DNA of 64,000 nt from contig NC_052349.1 in the NCBI RefSeq assembly GCF_009727055.1, positions 39,199,865-39,263,864 of the forward strand. Direction: 5' to 3'. A program made the position numbers and the translations under genes. The notes below the pieces were generated by a model. It saw only the letters and a program-made list of their open reading frames with translations, was not told the DNA's origin and ran no database searches. The stretch is from Benincasa hispida (Eukaryota; Streptophyta; Magnoliopsida; Cucurbitales; Cucurbitaceae). This document shows positions 43,851-55,640 of this stretch, in pieces; the first letter of the stretch is position 1; the number at the start of each line of letters is the position of its first letter.

Positions 43851-44528
43851 TTATGCATACAACCATGCATGTGCATGCCCTCTACGCCACCAACGCCTAT
43901 CCCAGCATTGTAGGTCCTCCCATGCTCGTTAGTATGCTAATTCCCTATCTGTTGGCCCGCCTGTCTGGGCTGTGTACCAAGGCATGTTGTTAGTCGTGTC
44001 ACTCTGTGGTTTCCAAACTTGGCTTCCACTCCCACATGTGATTAAAGGTAACCTTTCACACCTTTATTGCCTCGAACCTCACATGCTTTCATCTTTAAAA
44101 ACAGTCTTATGACAAACCTCCCACTTGAAAAGCTCAATGCACATCGAGTTCGACCTCCATCCCGTCCGTTGGATGATCCACTCAAGTCACGTGTCCTTCT
44201 GACACTTGTTGTCATCTCGTACGCCAACCTCTAAATAGGTTAAATTTTTTAAAAAACTTAAAGAAATATGTTTTATTTCAAATATTTTCTTTGTTTACAA
44301 GAATTTAGACTTAAAGGAATTTGCACAATAGCAAAGCTACCAAAAAAAAAAAAAAAAAAAATATTTCTCATCGAAAAGTCATTATGCAACTTTCCTCATT
44401 TCATGCCCTCCGTTCCCATAACATCTTCTCACCTAGGTGGAATGAATTGTTCTATCCATAGAAAGTTCTTGGAGCTGCCTGTTCTGGACACTCTGCTGTA
44501 AAATGGAACATTTTACACACCCAACATT

Positions 44529-45321
44529 TAGGGGTGTACATGGGTTGGGTTTGGACTGGGTTGGGGATTTTTTCGGACCAACTCATGTTGGCTTCCCAAA
44601 TGACCCAATCAAGTTTTCCAACCCAACCCTAAAAATTCGGATTGGGTTTTTTTTTCGAGTTGAGAGATCCAATTTTTTTTTATAAAAAAAATAGAGAAAT
44701 AAAGATAGTGAGATAAATGCAATGAATCAACTTTGCAACAAAGAGAGAGACAACTTCTAAAATTTGATGTTTGTTACTAAAAATGAATATTGATGTCAAT
44801 ATAAAGAGTCGAAGTTGATGATGGTAAGTCTGTGAATGCACAACTAAGGGAGAGGCAACTACAACGACGGTGTATTTTCTTTGAAGTCATGGATGGTGAC
44901 TGTGCAATGATGATAACAAAATCAACTGTAATTGCAATGAAGAGCGATGTACCGTGCAACAATGATGACATTGAGAGAGACGATGTTTCGAACGGTGAGA
45001 AAGGGAAGAAATTAGGCGAGGGTTGAGAAGAAATGAGAGGAATCGATAGAGAGGCTGAAAGGGTTAGAGAGTTGCAGATGATTCATGCAAAAGAAAGAGA
45101 AAAGGTCGGCGACTACATTTTTGAAAATAAAAAACAAGTTATATATAAAAATAATAATAATAATACTATAATAACAACAATAATTATAATGAATAATATT
45201 ATTATTATTATGATGATGATGATAATAATAATAATTATTATTATTAATATTATTTTCATCATCATCATGATCATCATTATTATCATCATTATTGTTATTG
45301 TATTATTATTATTATTAATTA

Positions 45322-45361
<40 letters not shown>

Positions 45362-45519
45362 TTATTTGATTGGGTTGGGTCAACCCGACTTTTTTTAAAA
45401 ATGCAACTGAACCCAACCTAACCCGAGAAAAATTTAAAAAAAAAAATTCAACCCAACTCTTATCGTTTGGGTTGGGTAGTCCGAGTTGCTCAGATTGTCG
45501 AGTCATTTGAATACCACTA
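44529..45519. mobile_element. hAT-like non-autonomous element with internal microsatellite (copy A)
   Basis: The left end TAGGGGTGTACA (44529-44540) and right end TGAATACCACTA (45508-45519) are imperfect inverted repeats (9 of 12) of the kind seen in plant hAT-related elements. Subterminal GGGTTGGGTT/AACCCAACCC blocks lie inside both ends. No transposase is encoded, and I do not find a clean 8-bp target duplication, so the class is tentative. Confidence 0.45.
45149..45359 (+). repeat. ATT/ATG/ATC microsatellite
   Basis: About 210 bp of trinucleotide repeats (AAT, ATT, GAT, ATC blocks) with partial self-complementarity. Counterpart in copy B at 59,962-60,172. Confidence 0.95.
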
Positions 45520-46425
45520 ATCTTACTTATGGGAAGATCAATGGGTTGGGGTAGTCCTCTTTGTTCTGTGTTCCATCGTCTTTATCACATGTCTTCCTTA
45601 AAAAATCGTTTGGTTTTTAACTTTGTGGTATGGTCGGAAAGCGTTGTGTCATTTTCTTTCGATTTCCATCATCACTTAACCGATAGGGAGATGATGGAGG
45701 TTGCATATCTTCTTTCGATGTTGGATAAGTGCAGTTTCAGAGAGGGGAGAAAGGATATTCGTGTCTGGACGCCTAATCCTATTGAGAACTTTGTTAATCT
45801 TTCTTTAGGTCATTGTTGGATCCCTCTCCTTTTTATGATTTGGTCTTTGATAAGGTCCGAAGGATTAAGATACCAAAGAAAATTAAGTTTTTCACCTGGC
45901 AAGTTTTGCTTGGCCGTGTGAACACTTTGGATAGGATTGCGAAGAAGGGATCCTTGTTAACGGGTCCTTTCTACTGTATTCTCTGTCAAAAGGCTGAGGA
46001 AAACTTGGATCACCTTTTATGGGACTGTCAATTTACAAGGTCTGTGTGAACGTGCTTTTTGCAGGAGTTTGATGTCCAGTTAGCTTGTCAAAAAGATATT
46101 GGATCGACGATTGGGGAATTCATCCTTCATCCACCACCTTTTAGAGAGAATGGCCGGTTGTTGTGTCTTGCCAGGGTTTGTGCAACATTGTGGGATGTTT
46201 GGGGGGAAAGGAATAATAGGGTATTTAGAGGTCTTGAGAAGGACCCAAGTGAGATTTGGTCCTTAGTGAGATTTCATGTTTCGTTTTGGGCTCGGTTTTG
46301 AAGATTTTTTGTAATTATTCTATAGACAACATTATGCTTAGTTGCTTGTGTTTTTGTATGCCCTCGTATTCTTTCATTTCTTCTCAATGAAAGTTGATTT
46401 TCTCTTAAAAAAAAAAAAAATACCA
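45520..46425 (+). mobile_element. LINE ORF2 C-terminal fragment with poly(A), copy A2
   Basis: The frame from 45529 gives SMGWGSPLCSVFH, MLDKCSFREGRKDIRVW and, after one frameshift near 45,790, IKIPKKIKFFTWQVLLGRVN, ILCQKAEENLDHLLWDC (zf-RVT) and, past a TGA at about 46,047, EFDVQL, WDVWGERNNRVFRGL and FHVSFWARF with a stop at 46301. The 3' UTR ends in GTTGATTTTCTCTT and a 14-A tail at about 46,406-46,420. It is 5'-truncated, as most LINE insertions are. This copy is absent from repeat B. Confidence 0.8.
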
Positions 46426-47473
46426 ACATTTGCCTAGTGTGAACATTCCCTCAACCATCTTATTCTCGTTAGGGTCAAGTTTGGGTTCCTCTTCCATTTC
46501 CTCATCTTCTAAGTCACCTAACACAATGACTTCAGATGAGTTACTCCTTGTCTCCACCTGAGCACAACTACTCACGACGTGAAAATTGAAATGCCTCGTC
46601 AATTTCCTGTTCGGAGTTGTGCTTGACTCTCTTTAGCATGTAGGGCCTCCCTACACACCCACATATGTCCCTGCACCGTCATTATCAACATTTGGATAGA
46701 TGCAGTTACTCTCTCTGAGGTAAGCTCTAAAGCTTCAAGCTACTACCTATGGGTTTCTCTTTCCAAGGCCTCGGCTTTCCTTGATCGAAGAACAACGCCT
46801 TCTTCTCTCAAGACATTGATGAGCCTTTCCTTTGGTTGGTGGAACTCTTTCTCTATCAGAAAATAAAGAATAATATTTTTTTTTATGACAATTAAGTTAT
46901 GTTCGTATTGACAAATCTATTAGGTTGGACTAAGACCTTGTAATTATTTATGAAGATCAGGATTTTATTATTTATTTATTTATTTTTAGTGATTCACTCT
47001 CATTTTCACGTTTTTGTATGGTTACTTGATTAATTATGGAAAAGTTCTAAACAAGAAACCACAATCATGACTACAATTTTTCCATTAATTGAATAATTGT
47101 GGTCATTTTGACCATCACGTTTTCTAAAATGCGTTTGACCATCCAACTATAATTTATAAGGTACAAAAATTCCATTGAATTATCACTCTAAAAAAAAGAA
47201 AAAAGAAAAAAAACATTGAATGAGTCAAATTGAATTTTAGTAGCTTTTAAGATTTCATCTAAATAAAATGTCACCGTCTTAATCAAACTATTCATATATA
47301 TAATTTAAATTTCAACATTTCACTCCAAGCATATTTATTATCTTGGTCATTGAACAATAAAACTTGAAATTTAAATATAATATTTATATAACAACCATCA
47401 CATCATAATTATAATAAATTAAAAAAAGAGACAAATTAGGTAGAGATGGAGAATTTTTTCCTCCATTCCTCAA

Positions 47474-47668
47474 AATTCAATTATTGACCCAAAATATTGA
47501 TAATTCAAGTTGTATATATTAATGCTTAATAATATTTAAATAAGCGAGAATTTAGCAGATTTCATGACTCTAATTCAATTATTGACACAAAATATTGGTA
47601 ACTCAAAGTTGTATAAATTAATGCTTAATAATCTTTAAAAAAGCGAGAATTTAGCAGATTTCATGACT
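47474..47668 (+). repeat. Two tandem ~98-bp units (copy A)
   Basis: Units starting AATTCAATTATTGAC at 47474 and 47572, about 90 percent alike by eye, each containing GCGAGAATTTAGCAGATTTC. Recurs at 61213-61405 in copy B. Confidence 0.85.
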
Positions 47669-48989
47669 TAAACAGCTGTGATGGATTACAAGTAGAGCAA
47701 GAGCTTGAGACTTCCAACTTAGGAAGAAAAAATATTTAATGTCAACAAAGTAGGATTTTTTAAGCACATGTCCAAGTTGTTCATATTAGGTGAAAAAAAA
47801 CCCTTTCAAACTTTGTTTCTTGATTGTCATTGTATGTTATATATAAAAGAAAAAAAATAATAAAAGACATTTAGCTTATAAATATTATTTTCACTTATTG
47901 ATTTTTTTTAATCTATTGTTAAATAGAATTTGGTCAAAATGTCAAGGTCTTAATTTCAAATATTGATGAAAATATCAATAAAATGTTGATATTGATAGAT
48001 ATACCATTTAAACTGACTATACACTTCAAATACATACTTCAAAATTGGGATTTATGATTTCAACCATAGGTTTCAAATTCCAAAGTCTCTGTATTTATTG
48101 TACTAAAAAACAAATTTAAAGTTAAAGTATGTAATTTAACCCAAAAAAAATTGAGAATATATTAGGCCATTCAAAGAATAATTCAATGGGCAATGGAATT
48201 ACTAGAATCTCAACCTATCCATTTATTCACTATTCACTTTTAAATTTGGAGAATTATTGAAGATATGTTTTATATAACATAGTATTATAATTGTGAGGCA
48301 GCAATGGACTAGAATTATCAATATATATTAGCTATATATTTTTAAATTTTATTTGAACCTTTTCTTAAATTAAAAGAATAGATAAGTTCTACAAAATTAA
48401 TTGAAGAAACCAAGTTTAAAATTTCCTTGAAAGGAAGCCAAGTTTAGAATTGAAAGCATATTGCCTTAATTGGACTTGAACATGGAGCTTGGAAAAAGTC
48501 AATAAATAGGGGAATTAAGGCTTTATTTGAACAACCTAACTTCAATTTTACTCCAATTGAATGTTGGAGATTGCTTAGAGCCTCTTTTCTTGCCATGTTT
48601 GATTGACCTAACTCTTGTCTTTTTTAATTGTGAAATCTATTTAATTAAAATTAAGGACTCCATAAAAACTAGGGGTTATAGCTGTGAAAGATGTTATTGA
48701 CTTTTTTTAGTACAATCGAAATAGGGATTTCAAACCACGTACGTTGTGCTTAGCAACATATTCAATTTGACAAGATGTTATTGACTTATTGTATAAGTAT
48801 TCACCTACCTAAATTTCTTTTAAAAAAATAAAATAAAGAGTCCTCGTCATGTTGAAAACAATGTTTTTTTAAAGATTAAGAGTAATTACGAACAAAATTA
48901 ATTACATTTTGTGTTGGGTGAAATTGATGATAAAGTAATTTATTTAAATCACTTTTTAAAACACATTAAGTATTTCTGTAATTTGTTTC
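47669..48989. other. AT-rich nuclear DNA, nothing recognised
   Basis: No coding frame of interest or RNA gene. Part of repeat copy A and repeated in copy B at about 61,406-62,730. Confidence 0.4.
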
Positions 48990-49956
48990 ATACTAGAGGT
49001 GGTCGTGGGTTGGGTTGGGTTGGGTTTAGAGATATTTTAGGTCCAACCCTATGGTTCGGTTTGTGTATTTTTCTAACCTAAACTAACCCTTGTTAAATTA
49101 TGAACCCAAACCAAACCAACCCATAAAAAATGGGTTGGGTTGGTTCGGTTCCATCGGTTCCCTTAAAAAAAAGCTTGGAATCACCAATAAAAAACACATA
49201 AGATTCCACAATCCACAAGAGCGATATCCAAAATCTATTATAACAAAACAAGTTTCTAAAATTCACAAGAAAGACTACAAAATTCAAAATATAGGCAACA
49301 ATGTTTTAAAATGTGTACAAAATCCATAAGTAAGACTATAATGTCTACTAGGGTGTTCATAGGTTGGGTTGAAAGACTTTTTAGACCCAACCCAATTGTT
49401 CAAGTTGTAAATTTTTTCAACCCAAATAACCTTTATTAAAAAATGAACCCAACTCAACCCAACCATGAAATATTTGGGTTGGGTTGGTTTGGGTTAATCG
49501 GGTCATTTATTTAAAATTGTATTCTAAAAAGAAGTAAAATGTAAATATGTAAAAGTCTAATTTAATTATTTTCATATATTGAATTAAGATTAGCAACTTA
49601 ATTTCAATTTATATAGTGAAAATTTTCTTTCTAAAGTGTAAAAAAACTATTTCTAAGAGTTGTTGAAGAATAAATTATTCAAAAAATATTGGAATTAAAT
49701 AAAATTAAAATCAATATATGTATAAATAATTGTGATATAAGTAAGAAAAAAATATATTTTGAAGTTAATAATAAATTTGGGTTGGTTCGGGTTGGTTTGA
49801 GTTATATTAGGTAAATCCATGAACCAACCCAACCCATAAAATTTTCATTTATTTGAACCAAATTTAACCCAAATGAGTTGATAATCTAACCCAAACCGAA
49901 CAAGTTGGGTTGGGTTAATCGGTTTTTCGGATCATCGAATTTTTTGAACACCCCTA
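48990..49956. mobile_element. hAT-like elements rich in GGGTTGGGTT (copy A)
   Basis: Two adjoining units. The second runs from TAGGGTGTTCA (49349-49359) to TGAACACCCCTA (49945-49956), a clear terminal inverted repeat of hAT-related type, with GGGTTGGGTT blocks just inside each end. The first (from AGAGGTGGTCGTGGGTTGGG at about 48,996 to 49,348) has the same subterminal blocks but an unclear right end. No protein is encoded and no perfect target duplication is seen. Repeated in copy B, where the second unit is 63084-63689. Confidence 0.55.
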
Positions 49957-50262
49957 CTAGCATTTAAAAGTAGACTCCGTGTAATCAAATGTCACCCGCC
50001 TCTTAACAAATTTTAAGAATTCCATTTTATCGTGAAGAATATATGTATAGAAAAAATCAATTTAAACTCTAAACTTATTAAGTTGTACCAATTTTCACCC
50101 TTAAACTTTGTATTTCATCTAATTGAACTCTAAACTTAAACAAGAATTTAATCTTTACCCTCTATTCAATTTTTGCTAATTCACTCACTAATTTCAACAA
50201 ACATGTAACAATCTCGTTTTTTCAAATTTAGTAAATCAATTTTGCACAAATTAAGTTTGACC

Positions 50263-50288
50263 AATATATATATATATATATATATATT
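50263..50288. repeat. (AT)n microsatellite at the edge of copy A
   Basis: 26 bp of AT dinucleotides. Copy B reaches the same point exactly at the window end, so the right border of the duplicated block lies at or beyond this tract. Confidence 0.9.
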
Positions 50289-50776
50289 TTAAGTTAGTGA
50301 ACTATTTACTTGCATATAAGACCAAAAATTTTGAATAAGAAGATAAAAGCATTTATATTTATATGCATATATTTGTGTTCAACAATATATTTGTGTTTCA
50401 TGTTTTGTATTTGAATTACATTTGAGAAAGGATTGGACCAACATTTTGATTCATTAAAAAGTTGGTAGGAAGTCATTCAATATTGAAATGCATCTGGTTG
50501 ATCTTTCATCTTTGTAGTGCCTCAAATGTTGTGAGCATTCATCTTTTAGTATGATTGTGATGCATTGATGAAAATTGTGGCTCAAGGTCATCCTTAATTG
50601 TTCATTGAATCTCTTTGCTTTGGAGAGTCGACATAGGTGAACTGAATTCATTTAATAAAAGAATCTGACTCTTGTTATATTATGGTGAGATAATTTATTT
50701 ATATACATTTCATGTTGTGAGCATAACGTTGTGTATCCCTTTCAGATTATTATCATATGTGAATTCTTCTTATCAG
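50289..50776. other. Intron-like sequence before the first transporter exon
   Basis: AT-rich, no coding match to the missing transporter exons on either strand. It ends in a pyrimidine-rich stretch and TATCAG, a usable 3' splice site, so it is the 3' end of an intron whose 5' end is not in this interval. Confidence 0.45.
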
Positions 50777-52771
50777 GTGGAGGACAATGTTTGGTATTTC
50801 TATGGTTCCATCCATTCTATTAGCAGTTGGGATGGCAATATCTCCAGAAAGTCCACGTTGGCTTTATCAGGTTACCTACTGTAAATCACGAATTACTTTA
50901 CCGGAACGATACATTATTTTCTAGTAATCCATAATAATGCATAAAGTGGAGTGGCAATCATCTTGTGCAGCAAGGGAAACTTCCAGAGGCTGAGAGAGCT
51001 ATTAAAACACTCTATGGAAAAGAGAGAGTAGCAGAAATTATTCAAGACTTCACAGTGGCAAGTCAAGGTTCTGTAGAACCTGAAGCAGGGTGGTCTGATC
51101 TGTTTAGTAGCCGCTATTGGAAGGGTAATCTCAATAATTTGGTCAAATTTTACTTCTCCAACTATATTTGTGCTCTTTTATGCCTTTTTTTCGGTCCAAG
51201 TATTCGGCCTCTTGGGTTGTCTCCGTCTTTGATCACTCCAGTCGATTTGCAGTTAATGTTCTTGAGACTTGTGCTTCACGAAAATGAATTGGATGGTTCG
51301 TTATTGTCTGCCTGTGCTTTGTAGTAGGCATGAATATTGAGAAAAAGTTCATATCGGTAGTATTTAGAGAGTTTAGCCTCTTCAAAATCTTTTTGGGTTA
51401 CTACTTTTATATTGCAGTTTCGGTTGGTATAGGATGCGATTTAATGCACTCAATATCAGATGATATAGCCTTTTGCCAGTTCTTGCTAACATATTTTGTT
51501 GCAGTTGTTAGCATTGGTGCTGCACTTTTCCTGTTGCAGCAGTTATCTGGGATTAATGCTGTGGTATATTACTCGACTTCAGTATTTCGTAGTGCTGGAG
51601 TTGCTTCTGACATTGCAGCTAGTGCTCTTGTTGCAGCGGCAAATGTCTTCGGTTAGTTCTTAGTCATTTCTTACTAACCCTTGGGATGCTAGCTTCTATG
51701 TATCTACATGTTCTTTTGTAAAATGAGATGAGTAATATCCTTCCTTCCAGGCACGACTATTGCGTCTTCTTTGATGGACCGCCAGGGTCGGAAAAGTCTT
51801 CTGACCATTAGCTTTTGTGGAATGGTATGTTATTTACTTATGTGTCCGCACGAGTGATTAATTCGAATATCTCTTGGGAGATGACATTATCCTTGGTTAC
51901 TGTTTTAGGCTGCATCTATGTTGCTGCTCTCTCTTACCTTCAGTTGGAGTGCCTTGGCTCCCTATTCCAGCACTCTAGCAGTCCTTGGGACTGTGCTGTA
52001 AGACTTGCAGACATTATTCATATTCTCCGAGATGGATAGCTTGTATCTTTCTTTATCATGTTTAGATGATGACATTTGAACTTCATTTTGCAGCTATGTA
52101 TTATCTTTCTCGCTTGGGGCGGGTCCAGTCCCTGGCCTTCTTTTACCAGAAATATTTGCCTCGAGAATCCGAGCGAAAGCTGTTGCTTTATCTTTAGGAA
52201 CTCATTGGGTAAGTTTCTCGAAATAATGCCTTTCAATATCAGTGTACCTACTTGAAAGAGCTCTATATATCTTCTCAACGACACTTCCTTTGTGTTTTAT
52301 TTCATGGCACATTGGTAAACAGTAGACTTAGACCAAGAGATGAGGATGCATAATAGGAACTAGATTATTAAGATTCACAAAGTTTGCTTTGCACCATCAT
52401 TTTCTCCCTCATCCAACAAATGAAAGGAAATATCGTATGAGAATGAGAATGAGAAGAATAACCTAACCTAGCCATGCACACACGATATCAGGATAGATCG
52501 ACTACACGGATATTTGAAGATCATAGCGTTTAATTTATTTGCTATCATATTGTTTGTGAATTTTACTGTATTGCTGCTCCCCTATCAGATCTCAAACTTC
52601 TTCATCGGCCTCTATTTCCTGAGCTTCGTAAACAAGTTTGGCATCAGTACAGTGTACTTCGGATTTGGCTTCGTCTGTTTGCTTGCTGTATTGTATGTAG
52701 CTCGTAATATCGTTGAGACAAAGGGGCGGTCGCTGGAGGAAATAGAGCAAATTCTTAGTGCCACAGCTTGA
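50777..52771 (+). CDS. Plastidic glucose transporter (pGlcT/GLT1-like), last seven exons
   Basis: Major facilitator sugar transporter of the inner plastid envelope, which exports glucose from starch breakdown. Exons, all with GT-AG borders: 50777-50870, 50971-51124, 51505-51651, 51751-51824, 51909-51997, 52094-52208, 52589-52771. Joined, they keep one frame of 284 residues to TGA. Visible features: SPESPRWLY, GKLPEAERAIKTLYGKERV (central loop), LFLLQQLSGINAVVYYSTSVF (helix 7 sugar-binding motif), MDRQGRKSLL, LGAGPVP, LLPEIFASRIRAKAVALSLG (PEIF-R motif), and the C-terminal VETKGRSLEEIE sugar-transporter signature. Arabidopsis GLT1 has about 546 residues, so the transit peptide and roughly helices 1-5 are missing. 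The first exon begins mid-codon after a 3' splice site, so more exons once existed upstream; the preceding 11 kb hold only repeats. No stop or frameshift is seen in what remains. Confidence 0.88.
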
Positions 52772-54044
52772 AGAATTTAAACTAGAAAGCACTCGGCAAT
52801 AAGTTTGAGTCTAGATTTGAGTTTCCATCCGCTCAACCTCTGCAGATGGTATGCCCTTTTCTCTGATTTGTACCATCAAACTTCATTTTTTTTTTTCCTT
52901 TTGGGTATCAAGGCGTGAATGTTGATTGTTCATATTTGTAGCATTAGCTGGAATTTAGGGAATAAAGAACGTTTGGACTCTGTCTTTTTGAACCATCTAA
53001 TTGAATAAGTTGTGATGCTGGAGAAGTAGAATGTTCAGAATTAAGTTCTATTCAACTCTCAGATCTGAAGCAAATATGCAAGAAAACATTCTAGCTAAAA
53101 ATCTTGGGTTTGTGGTCATAGTGCCTTTTAACATTTGTGGCAGTTGATGTGTTTGGCCCCAATTAAGGGGTTTTAATGTGTTTCTATATTATTTTGCTTT
53201 TAAAAAATGAATGCTTTTCTTTTTCTAGATTTGATTTTTTCCCCCTTCTTGTTCTTGTTCTTAGTTGGATTTTCAAATGTTGATTCTCTATTTTTAAAGT
53301 CAATAAACTTGATAGATGGAAAAGTAGCTGGTTTATAATGATTTTAGAATATTGTAGGGTGGTGTACATGTAACTTATGGTGTGGCTATAACGTGTTTTT
53401 ATAATATTACGTCATAAATATAGGGTGAAAGATTTAAACCTATTCTCTTTAAAATGAGAATTTTAACCATTAAATTAGATTTAAATTTGTTATAGATTAT
53501 TTATCACTTGATGTTTGCTCATCAGTGACGGTTATAGCAAATTATCATTTCGTGAAAAAAGTGTCAAACTTTACTAAATGATTAAACAAGAATCTGTTTG
53601 ATTGATTGAATTATAGAAAGCAACGAGTATAAAGAAAAAATAGGTTAGGATGCTAATAGTTTAATTGACATAGTGTTTGAACTATCTATTTTGATGTTAG
53701 AGATTCAATTTCCTCACACCGCATGTTATCAAAAAAGAAAAAAAAAATGTCAGGATGCTTGTTTCATCATTAAATTCTGTATTTGGTTTATGTATTTTGG
53801 AGTTTGTTCAATTTTAATCCATAGTATTTTTAAATGTTTAATTTTAGTTTCCGTAATTGCAATATATCTCAAATTTACTCTCTATTACTAGTTTATTGTT
53901 GATTTCTTTATGAGTGACATAAAAAATCTTGTTCTTTATCTTTCCGACTACGTTTATTTTATATTTGAATATTTTCTATTAGTTTTTGGTTAGTCAGACC
54001 ATTTTAGGATCATTTTTATTCTATTTTGATGACACTTAAGAATG
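52772..54044. other. 3' UTR and AT-rich downstream DNA
   Basis: The transporter's 3' flank, with a candidate poly(A) signal AATAAA at 52961-52966. The remainder to 54,044 is AT-rich without a recognisable gene or repeat. Confidence 0.5.
52961..52966 (+). terminator. Candidate poly(A) signal of the transporter gene
   Basis: AATAAA 190 nt after the stop codon, within a T-rich context. Plausible near-upstream element for plant polyadenylation; not proven. Confidence 0.4.
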
Positions 54045-54045
54045 A

Positions 54046-54838
54046 GACATGTGGTTGGGCTCGGTGGGCCTTGCATGAGCCAACAACAAGGTGTGTGGGG
54101 CAGTACACCAGGAAATAAAAAGACAAGGTAGGCGGTATACCTGAGGTGGAGACGGTAAGTGGGTGGCGGACATTTTCATGGGCCCCAGGGTGGCACGACT
54201 GGTAGCATGTCTTGGCACACAACCAAGACAAGCAAGCCATGGATAGGGCATCAACACATCAATGAGTGTGGGTGGACGTACGACCTTGAGTTTGACGTTG
54301 GTAGGCGCAAGGGCATGTACGGGCATGGTTGGACACGATAAGACAATAGACGTTGGGAAGGCCACGCGTGCTGGGCAGCGCATGTAAGGATGCACGGGCA
54401 CGCAGCGAGAAGAGTGGTTAATGCACAGACGTGGCACAAGTAGTTTCGACAGAACGTTGAGCAATCAACGTGAACTGCTGAAGCCTAATCTCTTATCCAA
54501 ACTTTGTAGGTCTTTTCAGGGTAAGAAAATGACTAAGTGGTTGGTATGCTGAGAAGTTCGGAGTGAGGGAGCTTGAGTGGGGAACAAGTCAAGGGTAGTT
54601 TAAGGAAACTGGACTTTGTCACTTGGTATTTTAAGTGAATATAATTACTTGAGGCAAAAGAAAAACAAATCGATTTTACTATTCTTAGGTTGTCCACATC
54701 CCCAAGTAACTCAACTACTCCTTATGACCATCTCTACCTCAGGTATACCGCCTACCTTGCCTTTTTATTTCTTGGCATGTCACCCAACACACCTTACTGT
54801 TGGCTCCTACAAGGCCCACTAAGCCCAATCGCATGTTT
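54046..54838. mobile_element. Inverted-repeat element flanking copy B start
   Basis: Left arm 54,046-54,155 and right arm 54,722-54,838 are reverse complements (for example GGTAGGCGGTATACCTGAGG against CCTCAGGTATACCGCCTACC). The interior (54,360-54,520) shares CACGCAGCGAGAAGAGTGG and AGAACGTTGAGCAATCAACG with the outer arms of the inverted repeats at 42.4 and 57.2 kb, so it belongs to the same family. No protein. Confidence 0.65.
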
Positions 54839-54849
54839 CAATCTTCTTT

Positions 54850-55640
54850 CAATGTTGGATAAGTGCAGTTTGAAAGAGGGGAGAAAGGATATTCATGTTT
54901 GGAAGCCTAATCCTGTTGAGAGCTTTCCCTGTTAATCTTTCTTTAGGTCATTGTTGGATCCCTTTCCTTTTTGTGAGTCGGTCTTTGATAAGATCTGAAG
55001 GATTAAGATACTAAAGAAAATTAAGTTTTTCACCTGGCAAGTTTTGTTTGACCATGTGAACACTTTGGATAGGATTTCGAAGAAGGGATCCTTATTAATA
55101 GGTCCTTTCTACTATTCACCTGGCAAGTTTTGTTTGACCATGTGAACACTTTGGATAGGATTTCGAAGAAGGGATCCTTATTAATAGGTCCTTTCTACTA
55201 TATTCTCTGTCGAAAGGTTGAGGAAAACCTGGATCACCTTCTATGGGACTGTCAATTTATGAGGTCTGTGTGGACGTGCTTTTTACCGGAGTTTGATGTC
55301 CAATTAACCAGTCAAAGAGATATTGGATCGACGATTGGGGAATTCTTCCTTCATCCACCACCTTTTAAAAGAGAACGGCCGGTTGTTGTGGCTTGTGAGG
55401 GTTTGTGCTACGTTGTGGGATGTTTGGGGGAAAAGGAATAATAGGGTATTTAGAGGTCTTGAGAAGGACCCAAGTGAGATTTGGTCCTTAGTGAGATTTC
55501 ATGTTTCATTTTGGGCTCAGTTTTGAAGTTTTTTTTGGTAATTATTCTATAGACAACATTATGCTTAGTTGGCTTGTGTTTTTGTATGCCATTGTATTCT
55601 TTCATTTCTTCTCAATGAAAGTTGATTTTCTCTTTTAAAA
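54850..55640 (+). mobile_element. LINE ORF2 C-terminal fragment, copy B
   Basis: Equivalent of 40,070-40,870. Encodes HVNTLDRISKKGSLLIGPFY, ILCRKVEENLDHLLWDC (zf-RVT) and, with TGG intact at about 55,271, VWTCFLPEFDVQL and GSTIGEFFLHPP, then one shift to WDVWGKRNNRVFRGL and FHVSFWAQF. Contains an 86-bp tandem duplication (units starting at 55031 and 55117). The tail ends GTTGATTTTCTC plus an A run. Confidence 0.75.

Larger units (their letters stand above)
39807..50267 (+). repeat. Large direct repeat, copy A (~10.5 kb)
   Basis: From GAGCTTGAGTGGGG after the gap to the (AT)n tract at about 50,267 the sequence recurs in the same order and orientation at 54,569-64,000. The offset between copies is about 14.8 kb in the first half and 13.7 kb after 46,430, because copy A has about 1.07 kb that copy B lacks. 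Other differences are mainly one-base indels, often in homopolymers, with some substitutions. Contents: LINE 3' ends, gypsy scraps, an inverted repeat, hAT-like elements and microsatellites. Confidence 0.9.

Noticed and set aside
43684..43913. Short Cys/Ala-rich ORFs repeated at 58,489-58,736
   Set aside because: Both strands are open because of GC-rich inverted-repeat arms; identical because the block is duplicated, not because of selection.
45033..45398. Ile-rich 121-codon ORF, and its copy-B partners at 59,878-60,187
   Set aside because: Translation of the ATT/ATG/ATC microsatellite.
54036..54464. 142-codon minus-strand ORF
   Set aside because: Lies within the inverted-repeat element and has Pro/His/Cys-rich composition without domain signatures; counterparts in the related arms are not open.
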